A stretch of DNA of 64,000 bases from Niallia sp. XMNu-256. GTDB lineage: Bacteria > Bacillota > Bacilli > Bacillales > Cytobacillaceae. The stretch covers positions 2,520,501 to 2,584,500 of the forward strand of contig NZ_CP137636.1 in NCBI RefSeq assembly GCF_036670015.1, in the 5' to 3' direction. The notes under the pieces were generated by a model. That model did not search any database. It was not told the DNA's origin and saw only the letters and a program-made list of their open reading frames with translations. Each line of letters starts with the position of its first letter. Within the stretch, counting starts at the first letter, position 1. Shown piece after piece: positions 7,233-14,920 of the stretch. The position numbers and the translations under genes were made by a program.

Positions 7233-8450
7233 CTATTTAACTTGACTTAATACTTGTTCCTTTGCAAGTTCTCTGGCACTTTGACTTACCTTTCCATGCA
7301 AGAAGTGATAAACAAACAATCCTGCAAGCGCAAAAATGGAACCATAAAAATAGACAGAACTATATCCAATTTGTGCACCTAAGATTCCAACAATTAAAGA
7401 GCCGAGACCAATTCCGGAATCCATTGTTGATAAATAAGTTGCCGTGGCAACACCTTTTCGATCGGGTGGCGCAATTTGAATAGCAACAGTCTGTGCCGTT
7501 GGAAAGATCGTCCCCCAACCAAGACCGATAAAAGCAGCCGATAGTAAGAAGATAAAGGCACCACTCGCTTGGCTAAGTAAAAACATTCCAATAGCAAAAC
7601 TGATAATCGAAGGAATCATGATGACATTGGCTCCGTGTCGATCAAACCATTTTCCCGTAAATGGTCTTGATAGAATTAATACGATAACATAAACAATAAA
7701 GAAATAACTAGCAACTTCAGTTAATTGTCGTTCCTCTGCATAGACGGACACAAATGAAACAATCGATGAATATACGAGAGCAAAGAAGAAACTGACAAGT
7801 GATATCCGCATTGCAGACACCTCAATAAGGTCTGTCACCTTCCATCCTTTTTTCTTCACTGCTTTTTCAGATACAACTACTTTGCTCTCCTTAGGCACGG
7901 AGATTAATAATGCCGTAAATGTACCTATTACCACACTTGCTGCACTTACCGCGAACATGACCGAGGAGCCCCATTGGTTCATTGCCAAAAGACCAGCAAA
8001 CGGTCCTAATGCCATTGAAATATTCATCATTAGTGCGTAATAACCCATACCTTCCCCTTTTCTACCGTGAGGAATAATATTTGCAACAATTGTTCCTGTT
8101 GCTGTAGTAAGCATTCCGAATCCAATCCCATGAATCAACCGTAAAATCAATAAACTCGTAAATGATGTACTGAAAAAATACATAAATGCAGCACCTAGAT
8201 AAATAATCAGTGAGGCTAAAAACACCTTTTTAAGACCATAAGACTCAATCCATGTTCCTGCAAAAAAGCGAATCATAATCGCTGCCAAATAAAATAATGC
8301 CACTAACAATCCAGCTTGTCCGGTATTTCCTTGTAGATCTTGAATTAAATAGATCGGAATGGTCACAAGCAAATAATAATAGTTTAAAAACATAAGAAAA
8401 GTAGTTAAACAGACTGCAATGTAATCTTTTGTCCATAATCGATTACTCAA
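7233..8450 (-). CDS. MFS drug/metabolite transporter, 12 TM
   Basis: About 405 residues from TTG at 8450, because GGGAGG lies 7 nt before it; the longer frame to 8471 would start with no ribosome site. Twelve hydrophobic helices. The loop between helices 2 and 3 reads GTWIESYGLKKV (degenerate motif A), and the second half has FTGKWFDRHG at the matching place. Substrate unknown. It lies next to the glutarate operon but on a separate transcript, so uptake of a related acid is possible but unproven. A perfect cre match about 90 nt upstream suggests control by CcpA. Confidence 0.8.
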   Translation of the reverse strand: MSNRLWTKDYIAVCLTTFLMFLNYYYLLVTIPIYLIQDLQGNTGQAGLLVALFYLAAIMIRFFAGTWIESYGLKKVFLASLIIYLGAAFMYFFSTSFTSLLILRLIHGIGFGMLTTATGTIVANIIPHGRKGEGMGYYALMMNISMALGPFAGLLAMNQWGSSVMFAVSAASVVIGTFTALLISVPKESKVVVSEKAVKKKGWKVTDLIEVSAMRISLVSFFFALVYSSIVSFVSVYAEERQLTEVASYFFIVYVIVLILSRPFTGKWFDRHGANVIMIPSIISFAIGMFLLSQASGAFIFLLSAAFIGLGWGTIFPTAQTVAIQIAPPDRKGVATATYLSTMDSGIGLGSLIVGILGAQIGYSSVYFYGSIFALAGLFVYHFLHGKVSQSARELAKEQVLSQVK

Positions 8451-8537
8451 AAGAATTCCTCCCGTTCTCAACCAACCATTCTTCTATTCTAACACTTATA
8501 TTAATATTTTTAAATAATCTTTATAGTGTTACAATAG

Positions 8538-8551
8538 TGTAAACGCTATCA
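8538..8551 (-). promoter_or_regulatory. cre site (CcpA operator)
   Basis: TGTAAACGCTATCA matches the cre consensus TGNAANCGNWWNCA at every defined position. It lies about 90 nt upstream of the MFS gene start, so carbon catabolite control of that carrier is likely. Confidence 0.65.
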
Positions 8552-8670
8552 CTGACTATAAATTCCCAGTTGTCCAATCTTATTTTGAAACAACAGCTAA
8601 CTCAATAACCAGTCTAGCGAGAATGGAGTTAGTTGCCATTCAAAAGATCGATAAACGTTAATCCATTCAA

Positions 8671-8712
8671 ACAAAAACAGACCCCATCTCTTTATAGGAG
8701 ATAGAGTCTGTT
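8671..8712 (-). terminator. Terminator of the LysM-CAP gene
   Basis: Minus strand AGACTCTATCTC / GAGATGGGGTCT with one mismatch region, then GTTTTTGTTTG, 10 nt past the stop codon. Confidence 0.8.
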
Positions 8713-8721
8713 TCGCTTCTA

Positions 8722-9330
8722 TTATTTTTTAATAAACATTTGAGTCCAGTAATGGCCATCCTCTACATACCCTACGCCAATATGAGTAAAATTAGCATTT
8801 AGAATATTTGCTCTGTGACCTGAACTGTTCATCCATGCATTCACAACTTCTTTCGCTGACCGCTGACCCATCGCAATGTTTTCCCCTGCGGCCTTATACT
8901 GAATTACGTATGCTCTCATCATATCGAATGGAGATCCGTACGTTGGACTTGTATGGCTGAAATATTTTTTGTTACGCATGTCTTGAGACTTGTGTTCTGC
9001 TACTCTAGCAAGCTCCCAATCATATTTTAATGCGGGTAACCCCTGTTTGGCTCTTTCTTGATTCACCAATTGGATCACTTCTTGTTCAGCTGAATACCCA
9101 TTGTTTGATGGAATATTAATTTTTTGCCCAGGATAAATGATGTTTATATTCGGAATTTGCAGGTTTGCTTTAATTATTTCATCAATTCCTGTTGTTGTTT
9201 TTACAGCTATTTTCCAAAGAGTATCACCAGGAACTACTTTGTATGTACTAGCTGCGAAAGAAGCAGATGGAAATAGAATAGACAATGATAACACTGCTCC
9301 TAATAAAACTGTACCTATTTTTTTCATCAT
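8722..9330 (-). CDS. Secreted LysM-CAP domain protein, YkwD-like
   Basis: 202 residues, AAGGAGG 8 nt before ATG. Order: signal peptide 1-26 with a SFA|AS cleavage site, one LysM domain 29-73 (YKVVPGDTLWKIA..YPGQKINIP), and a CAP/SCP domain 83-200. CAP motifs present are HKSQDM, YFSHTSPTYG, GENIAMG and SGHRANIL. LysM should hold it on peptidoglycan; the CAP domain in Bacillus YkwD and spore-associated relatives has no settled enzymatic function. It has its own terminator and is a single-gene transcript. Confidence 0.9.
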   Translation of the reverse strand: MMKKIGTVLLGAVLSLSILFPSASFAASTYKVVPGDTLWKIAVKTTTGIDEIIKANLQIPNINIIYPGQKINIPSNNGYSAEQEVIQLVNQERAKQGLPALKYDWELARVAEHKSQDMRNKKYFSHTSPTYGSPFDMMRAYVIQYKAAGENIAMGQRSAKEVVNAWMNSSGHRANILNANFTHIGVGYVEDGHYWTQMFIKK

Positions 9331-9585
9331 GTTGAAATCCTCCTTGCTGCTATTCTTCTAAATTAAACCATTTATGTCCCATTCTGTCATTGCAAAAAAA
9401 TTGGTATGATTATTACAGGTTTGTTACATTATTACATTTATTAAACATTTTTTACCAGTATATGCAGTGGTTTATTTACTTAATTGAATCAATTGTTTTC
9501 GTTTGTTAAAATATTCTTATTAATTCTGGATTTTTTGGTAGAGTTATATAGTTACGAATAGTTTTTAATTGGGGGAACATAGAGA

Positions 9586-10308
9586 ATGGCGACAAAAGTA
9601 GAAAGTAGTTATTCAGAGCGATTTGAAGTAGCTTTTAACCAGATTCATAGTTGGTTAAGAAAAAATATTAAGGGCACCCACACTGATAAGTTTACTGAAT
9701 TATTAAAAGGTGGATTCCCACAGCATTCACTCATCCGAAAAAATTATCATGATTTAAAAATGTTTGCTCGTTTACGAAATTCGATTGTTCACGAAAAAAT
9801 TGATAAAGGCTTTTACATAGCAGAGCCCCATGAAAAAGTGGTGGAACAAATCGAAAAAATAGCCTCATTGGTTTTTCAGCCGAAAAATGTTCTATTGGTC
9901 GGATCCAGGCCAGTCGTTTATTACGATGAAAATGCCAAACTATTTGATGTATTAAAGATTATTAAAACAAAACCTTATTCCATTTTTCCAATTTACGATC
10001 AAAACAATTATAAATGGTTATTAACAGCAGAATGTATTATTCAATGGATGGCACAAAATCTGTCCGATAAAACCATTCGTCTTGAGAATATTATAGTGAA
10101 GGACTTGTATGGGATTAGTAAACCAAAACCAGTTGAGTTTGTTGATAAAGAGACAGATATGTTTGAAGTCGAAGAAATTTTTGAGAATTATCATCAAAAG
10201 AACCGCAGACTGGAGGCGGTTATCATTACTACTAATGGAAAAAAGTCAGAAAAACCATTAGCCATTATTACACCAAGAGATTTGGTCGAGATGGATACGA
10301 TTGTTTAA
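9586..10308 (+). CDS. HEPN-like domain fused to a CBS pair
   Basis: 240 residues. The N-terminal 100 residues are helical and contain LRNSIVHE, in which R64-N-x3-H69 fits the Rx4H motif of HEPN ribonucleases. Residues about 107-158 and 181-237 form two CBS motifs; the second ends LAIITPRDLVEMD. CBS pairs bind AMP, ATP, SAM or c-di-AMP, so this looks like a nucleotide-controlled HEPN protein. A GGGGG sequence lies 10 nt before ATG. No antitoxin-type partner is adjacent on the same strand; the neighbour 10394-10654 is convergent. CBS assignment is solid, HEPN assignment rests on one motif and helix content. Confidence 0.65.
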   Translation: MATKVESSYSERFEVAFNQIHSWLRKNIKGTHTDKFTELLKGGFPQHSLIRKNYHDLKMFARLRNSIVHEKIDKGFYIAEPHEKVVEQIEKIASLVFQPKNVLLVGSRPVVYYDENAKLFDVLKIIKTKPYSIFPIYDQNNYKWLLTAECIIQWMAQNLSDKTIRLENIIVKDLYGISKPKPVEFVDKETDMFEVEEIFENYHQKNRRLEAVIITTNGKKSEKPLAIITPRDLVEMDTIV

Positions 10309-10346
10309 AGATCCCTGCTAGAAGTTTAAAATCCGGATTCCAGGTC

Positions 10347-10382
10347 AGGCAATCCCCTAACAATAATCAAGAGGGATTGCCT
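10347..10382. terminator. Inverted repeat between convergent genes
   Basis: Perfect 10-bp stem AGGCAATCCC / GGGATTGCCT with a 16-nt loop. There is no good T-run on either strand, so it is only a possible terminator for the converging genes. Confidence 0.4.
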
Positions 10383-10393
10383 AAGTATCCTTG

Positions 10394-10654
10394 TTACTCT
10401 GCTTCAAATCCACTAATAGACGAACCCGTTGATGTATGTTCATTGACCCATTCGAGGGATACTTTAGAAACCGTAGACCAATTAGGGATTTGATTGCTGT
10501 GTTGTTCGACCCAGCTCATACAATATTGTGGGTCTATTCCCTTCTCCAGGCATTGTGATAGGAATGACTGAATATTTTCATCATTACAATTGTCCCAGGA
10601 ACCACATGTTTCAACCCATATACGCTCCATTTTTTGTTTGATATCATTTGTCAA
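10394..10654 (-). CDS. Small hypothetical protein
   Basis: 86 residues, TTG start with AAAGGAGG 8 nt upstream, which is good evidence of translation. Acidic, no membrane segment or signal. Four Cys and four Trp residues: ETCGSWDNCND near the start, then CLEKGIDPQYCMSWVEQH, with Trp in the C-terminal helix. I do not recognise the family. Monocistronic and convergent with the HEPN-CBS gene. Confidence 0.65.
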   Translation of the reverse strand: MTNDIKQKMERIWVETCGSWDNCNDENIQSFLSQCLEKGIDPQYCMSWVEQHSNQIPNWSTVSKVSLEWVNEHTSTGSSISGFEAE

Positions 10655-10842
10655 ATTATATTCCTCCTTTATAAATATCTATCAGAATAAGTTTGTCCAA
10701 GGAGAAGGAATTTAATTACAATTGAATACCCTTTGACTTTAAATGCTATCGTAGAGGTTTGTTGACTTCAAACATACAGAAGACCAATGAAGATGAATAT
10801 CCTATTTATTATATGTTTTTTTAATTGAAGGAGTGGTAAACG

Positions 10843-11838
10843 ATGGGTGAATTTAAGGAGTATCAGTTTGAAAGTTTCATGTATAAACTATACGTACCTA
10901 GAAACTTCATAAAGGAAAAGGATTTGCCCTTGATTGTTATGCTTCATGGGTGTAAACAGGACACTGACCAATTTGCAGAAGAAACTAAAATGAATTCTCT
11001 AGCTGAAAAAGAAGGTTTCATTCTTCTTTATCCTCAAATGGATCGCTTATATAATTATCCACTGGATGATCCGCGTAAAGTTAATGTCGAAGGTTGTTGG
11101 AACTGGTTCTTAGACTCTAATCAACATCGTGGAAAGGGACTTCCTAAAAGTATTGTCGATATGATTTATCATGCGGAAAAAATTCTAAAGAACGATTATC
11201 ATATCCAAATCATTTGGAATAAGGTTTTTGCAGCGGGTTTATCCGCGGGTGGAGCAATGGCTTGTATCTTAGGAGTTACATATCCTGATATTTTTAGTGG
11301 AATTGCTATTGTTGCAGGACTACCATACGATGCGGTAAATTCAAATATATGGTTGGAACCATGGACTCGAACAGCAGATTATGTCCTGAAATATGGGGTA
11401 ATCGACCCCTATGAATGTGGAAATACCGCGTTTACTGAAATGAAAAAGGCATTTAAGGAAACAGGAATCCCTCAAAAAATGCCCGTTATTGTTTTCCATG
11501 GAGTAAGTGATACGAGAGTTTATCCTATTAATGGTGAACAGCTAATCATTCAATGGGCACAGACCAATTTTCGCATTGAAGGCGGTATAGGAAAAGTAAA
11601 CGCAACTCCTTCTGTGGTAAACGCAGGAATATCCACCAATGGAAGAGGCTATACTCAACAAATCTATAAAGAAAATAACAATACTCCATTAATGGAATAT
11701 TGGCTCATTCATGGAATGCATCATGCTTGGCCAGGAGGAAATGAGAATGGAATATACACAGATCCTCTTGGTCCAGATGCGGCCTCCATTATATGGGATT
11801 TTTTCACAAAAACAACCGGGAACCAATCTCAACAATAG
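10843..11838 (+). CDS. PHB depolymerase-family esterase (cytoplasmic)
   Basis: 331 residues, GAAGGAG 9 nt before ATG. Alpha/beta hydrolase of the PHB-depolymerase/feruloyl-esterase type: oxyanion-side VMLHGCKQD (33-41), nucleophile elbow GLSAGG with S134, catalytic acid D223 in FHGVSDTRV, and H294 in GMHHAWPGG. No signal peptide, so it acts inside the cell or on imported esters. Family members hydrolyse short polyesters or phenolic esters; the true substrate cannot be read from sequence. Single-gene transcript. Confidence 0.8.
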   Translation: MGEFKEYQFESFMYKLYVPRNFIKEKDLPLIVMLHGCKQDTDQFAEETKMNSLAEKEGFILLYPQMDRLYNYPLDDPRKVNVEGCWNWFLDSNQHRGKGLPKSIVDMIYHAEKILKNDYHIQIIWNKVFAAGLSAGGAMACILGVTYPDIFSGIAIVAGLPYDAVNSNIWLEPWTRTADYVLKYGVIDPYECGNTAFTEMKKAFKETGIPQKMPVIVFHGVSDTRVYPINGEQLIIQWAQTNFRIEGGIGKVNATPSVVNAGISTNGRGYTQQIYKENNNTPLMEYWLIHGMHHAWPGGNENGIYTDPLGPDAASIIWDFFTKTTGNQSQQ

Positions 11839-11860
11839 GATAAAAGACGCCTATAAAAAT

Positions 11861-11909
11861 AGATTCATATAAAGAGTAGCTATGAAACAGATACCCTTTA
11901 TATGAATCT
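11861..11909. terminator. Bidirectional terminator
   Basis: 14-bp stem AGATTCATATAAAG / CTTTATATGAATCT between the convergent esterase and tatA genes. The minus side is followed by ATTTTTAT. Confidence 0.7.
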
Positions 11910-11911
11910 CT

Positions 11912-12103
11912 TTAAATTGCATTTCTACCCTTATCTTCATTTTTTTCATCTTCATCAACGATTAAATCTTTAGTAGAGTTTTTAAATTCCTTTAAGGTTT
12001 GACCAACGGCACGCCCGAGTTCGGGTAACTTTTTAGGTCCGAATATTATCAGGGCAAGGACTAAGATTAATATTAAACCTGGAATTCCAATATTAGATAT
12101 CAT
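11912..12103 (-). CDS. tatA: Twin-arginine translocase subunit TatA
   Basis: 63 residues from ATG at 12103, where AAGGAGA sits 6-7 nt upstream; the longer frame has no ribosome site. Single N-terminal TM ([17 protein letters not shown]), [14 protein letters not shown] hinge and amphipathic helix, then a charged tail: the classic TatA layout. No TatC gene is in view. It is the last gene of the molybdoenzyme operon, whose catalytic subunit has a Tat signal, so it is probably a dedicated export component. Confidence 0.9.
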   Translation of the reverse strand: MISNIGIPGLILILVLALIIFGPKKLPELGRAVGQTLKEFKNSTKDLIVDEDEKNEDKGRNAI

Positions 12104-12117
12104 CCTAACTCTCCTTT

Positions 12118-12879
12118 CTACAAGAATTGCTTTAATTTTGTACAGGTTGTACAAAATTCATCATGCTCACGGACCGATTTAAATGTGTTTTTACAACACT
12201 TACACTCCTTCTCATAAATAGGAATGTCCATTTTTTTTGTTGTTAAAATTTTGTCCTCTATTAAGATCGCTTGTTCAGGACAGACATCTGCACATAAACC
12301 ACATGAAGTACATTCCTTCATTGAGAGAGAAAAGTGCTCCTCTTGAATAGCAAAACATTTTTGCTCACAGACTCTTTCACAAACATGACAGAGTGAGCAC
12401 TTATCAATGTCAACCTTTACGTTGGTAAATTGATAGTCTGTGTAATACTGTCGTAAATCTAAAGCTTTATGATTAAACCGCCACTTAGCAGGAGTCATCT
12501 CTTTCATTAAAGATTTACTTTCTTTTTTCCATAGTAAGAAAAATTCTCTTCTTGAGCATGTTTCCTCTTCCTCAACAGAATTAGTTGAAGTTAAAAAGGG
12601 ACATTGTCCTAACTCCTGAAGCATGCCATTTACTTGTTCAATCCGATTTACTCCATTTTCCATAAGGGATTTATCTTCAAAAGTGATGGATTTGACTCCT
12701 TTTTTATGGAGTATTAGCAATTCTGTTGTTGTCGGAAATTGGCGATCTGAAATAACAAGATCGCTTTGTTTTATTTTCCTTTTGGGAAGAATACCCGCAA
12801 TGGCTTGAACAGGGCATGCTGCCATACATTCTCAACATTGGACACAATTACTATGGTCCATAACAGGCTTTCCGTTCAT
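12118..12879 (-). pseudogene. 4Fe-4S polyferredoxin interrupted by in-frame TGA
   Basis: The natural start is ATG at 12879, in an ATGA overlap with the upstream stop. Fifteen codons later, TGA (12832-12834) falls inside the first cluster motif: C-V-Q-C-stop-E-C-M-A-A-C-P, where relatives have a sense codon, usually Gly. GGA to TGA is one substitution. Beyond it the frame stays open for 235 residues, with two further clusters (CSLCHVCERVC, CTSCGLCADVCPE) and a C-terminal Cys-rich zinc-like module (CKCCKNTF..CTTC). Re-initiation at ATG 12825 would lose the first cluster. The context suggests an electron-transfer protein or accessory for the molybdoenzyme. The TGA may be a mutation, an assembly error or, least likely, recoding. 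Confidence 0.7.
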
Positions 12880-13031
12880 AATGAGTTAGCACATTCTAAT
12901 GGAAAATCTACCCAAAACTTTCTCGTGAATGCCACTGGCTCCGCTTCCTTTATCGGCTCTAGTAAACTATTACCCAAAAAGCTATATAAGGACGTACGTA
13001 AATTCCATATCTCATTCCAAGATTCTTTCAT
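12876..13031 (-). pseudogene. TorD-like chaperone, N-terminal remnant
   Basis: A 51-residue frame with ATG at 13031 and AGGGG 10 nt upstream. It begins MKESWNEIWNLRTSLYSFLG and continues NSLLEP..FWVDFPLECANSL, which resembles the first helices of TorD/DmsD chaperones (normally about 200 residues). TorD proteins bind Tat signals and assist Mo-cofactor insertion. A full-length gene would be expected between nrfD and the ferredoxin gene, so a deletion probably removed most of it and joined its start to the ferredoxin frame. Confidence 0.5.
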
Positions 13032-13046
13032 AACGATTCATCCCCT

Positions 13047-14270
13047 TTATTGTGCTGCCTTCGTACCCTCAAATTCGATTAAATCTGAAGGTGTTGATTG
13101 CTTCTTACGATCCATCAGAATCAAACGTGAAAGGATTGTAAAGAGCAGTGCTCCAAATGCGATCATTCCAATTGCAACAGTCAGTTCGATGAAAGACGGT
13201 GCATATTGTCCGTGAAGTGTCCAAAAGTCTGGAAATACATTCGGACTGTCACTCGGAACATATGACCCAAGAGTGATCCCTGGTGCCCCTTCAACATTCG
13301 GATGAATAAATGAAGTTAAAAGGAGCCAGACCCGTTTAAAGAATACACCTATGATAATTAACACAGATGAAAAAATAACTAAGCTCGTTTTTTCGCGATT
13401 CTTTTTAAATAGCAGAATAGCTAATGGAATCACAAAACCTAAGATCACTTCTCCCCAGAAAAATGGTGCCATGGATCCTTTCAACATTTCATTTAAGACG
13501 AGCATCATCCCTTCATCTTGTGGATAGTACATCGTCAAGACTTCTGCGAAAACCATATATGCATCAACTGCTACACAAGTAACTAAGAGACCTGCTAAAG
13601 TCGTAATTAATTTTTTCTCTACATAAAATACATTTAACTTCTTCAAAACCACAAGAACAATTAGAAGAAGGGCGAGACCGGAGTCTAAAGCAGACGCTAC
13701 AAACAATGGAGCCATTAAAGCACTATGCCATCCCGCACGGGCAATTTGCAGTCCAAATACCCAAGCTGTTACAGAGTGAACAAGTATCGCAACAGGGAGC
13801 GCAACTCTTGACATAATAGACAGCGCCTTTTGATTTGGCTCCTTTCGAGTCATTAAATAAAGATAAACCACATTCACCATTAAATAAAGAGTAACTACTA
13901 CAACATCCCACATTAAGGGTGACTTAAATTGGGAATGTATAAGTAAATTTAAAAAGCGAAAAGGGCTACCTAAGTCAACCATGATAAATACAGCTGCAAT
14001 TATAATACAAACTGTTGATAGAATCGTAGCTGGCTTTGCAACAACTTTAAAGGATGGAATGTTGAAAACGGTAGCCGATGAAGAAACAATCAATCCACCG
14101 GCAGATAGTCCAACAAAAAACATAAACATGATAATATAAAGACCCCATGAGGTCGCATTATTCATCCCTGTAACACCAAGTCCGTTTATTAGCTGATAAC
14201 CTAAAGCAACGAACCCTGCTAAACTTAGAATACTAACGACACCTATCCATATAGAAAAATTTCGACTCAT
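13047..14270 (-). CDS. nrfD: NrfD/PsrC-type quinone-linked membrane subunit
   Basis: 407 residues with about ten hydrophobic helices. Family signs include NNATSWGLYIIMFMFFVGLSAGGLI near the N-terminus and WHSALMAPLFVASALDSGLALLL in the middle. NrfD proteins exchange electrons with the quinone pool for partner FeS and Mo subunits. It starts 17 nt after the FeS subunit gene, completing the order catalytic subunit, FeS subunit, membrane anchor. The symbol denotes the family; the true operon name is unknown. Confidence 0.85.
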   Translation of the reverse strand: MSRNFSIWIGVVSILSLAGFVALGYQLINGLGVTGMNNATSWGLYIIMFMFFVGLSAGGLIVSSSATVFNIPSFKVVAKPATILSTVCIIIAAVFIMVDLGSPFRFLNLLIHSQFKSPLMWDVVVVTLYLMVNVVYLYLMTRKEPNQKALSIMSRVALPVAILVHSVTAWVFGLQIARAGWHSALMAPLFVASALDSGLALLLIVLVVLKKLNVFYVEKKLITTLAGLLVTCVAVDAYMVFAEVLTMYYPQDEGMMLVLNEMLKGSMAPFFWGEVILGFVIPLAILLFKKNREKTSLVIFSSVLIIIGVFFKRVWLLLTSFIHPNVEGAPGITLGSYVPSDSPNVFPDFWTLHGQYAPSFIELTVAIGMIAFGALLFTILSRLILMDRKKQSTPSDLIEFEGTKAAQ

Positions 14271-14287
14271 TCGTTATATCCCTCCAA

Positions 14288-14908
14288 TCATAAGCCCAGA
14301 TAATAGACTTGTGGTTTCGTCCCTTTTTCCTTTAAAAGGGTATCTCCGTTCTTTTCCCGAATTAAACGAGATGGTTCACTGTTAGGGTCATCCAAATCGC
14401 CGAAAATTCTTGCCTCAGCCGGACAACATACTACACACATTGGATCCAATCCATCATCGGTTCTTTCTTGACACATCGAGCACTTTTCAACAACTCCGAC
14501 AGGACGTACAGGTACATTGCTATCCCCATAATTAAATCCAGGATGACGAATCGCCTCTTCCCAATTGAAGACACGAACATTATAAGGACATGCAGCCATA
14601 CAATAACGACAGCCAATACAGCGATTATAGTCAATTAGCACTCGACCATTCTCGTCTTTGTAAGTTGCCTCAACTGGGCAAACTTTTACACATGGAGCGT
14701 TTTCACAATGTTGACATGCCACAGGAATATATTTCTTCTCAAGATTTGGATAAACCCCTTGTACTCCATCAATTTCTTCGGTTCCTTCAGACAGAACTCG
14801 ATTCCAAAGCATTCCCATTGGAACATTATTTTGCATTTTACAAGCATTTACACAAGTATGACACCCAATACATTTATTTAGATCAATAACCATTCCTAAT
14901 TTTGTCAT
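14288..14908 (-). CDS. 4Fe-4S ferredoxin subunit, DmsB/NrfC type
   Basis: 206 residues. Four cluster-binding blocks in order: CIGCHTCVNAC (about 13-23), CQHCENAPCVKVCP, CIGCRYCMAACPYNVR, and the split final block CSMCQERTDDG..CVVCCP. This arrangement is typical of the electron-transfer subunit of DMSO-reductase-family enzymes. It lies 12 nt after the catalytic gene and 17 nt before nrfD. Without its own signal peptide it should be carried out with the Tat-signal subunit. Confidence 0.9.
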   Translation of the reverse strand: MTKLGMVIDLNKCIGCHTCVNACKMQNNVPMGMLWNRVLSEGTEEIDGVQGVYPNLEKKYIPVACQHCENAPCVKVCPVEATYKDENGRVLIDYNRCIGCRYCMAACPYNVRVFNWEEAIRHPGFNYGDSNVPVRPVGVVEKCSMCQERTDDGLDPMCVVCCPAEARIFGDLDDPNSEPSRLIREKNGDTLLKEKGTKPQVYYLGL

Positions 14909-14920
14909 ACACTCACCGCC

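Noticed and set aside
12832-12834. Selenocysteine at the TGA in the polyferredoxin frame
   Set aside because: No convincing SECIS hairpin follows, the local formate dehydrogenase uses Cys, and a single GGA-to-TGA change explains it. Kept only as the least likely option.
12766-13215. 149-codon plus-strand frame across the torD remnant
   Set aside because: Antisense shadow of the nrfD and ferredoxin reading frames, without ribosome site or protein-like motifs.
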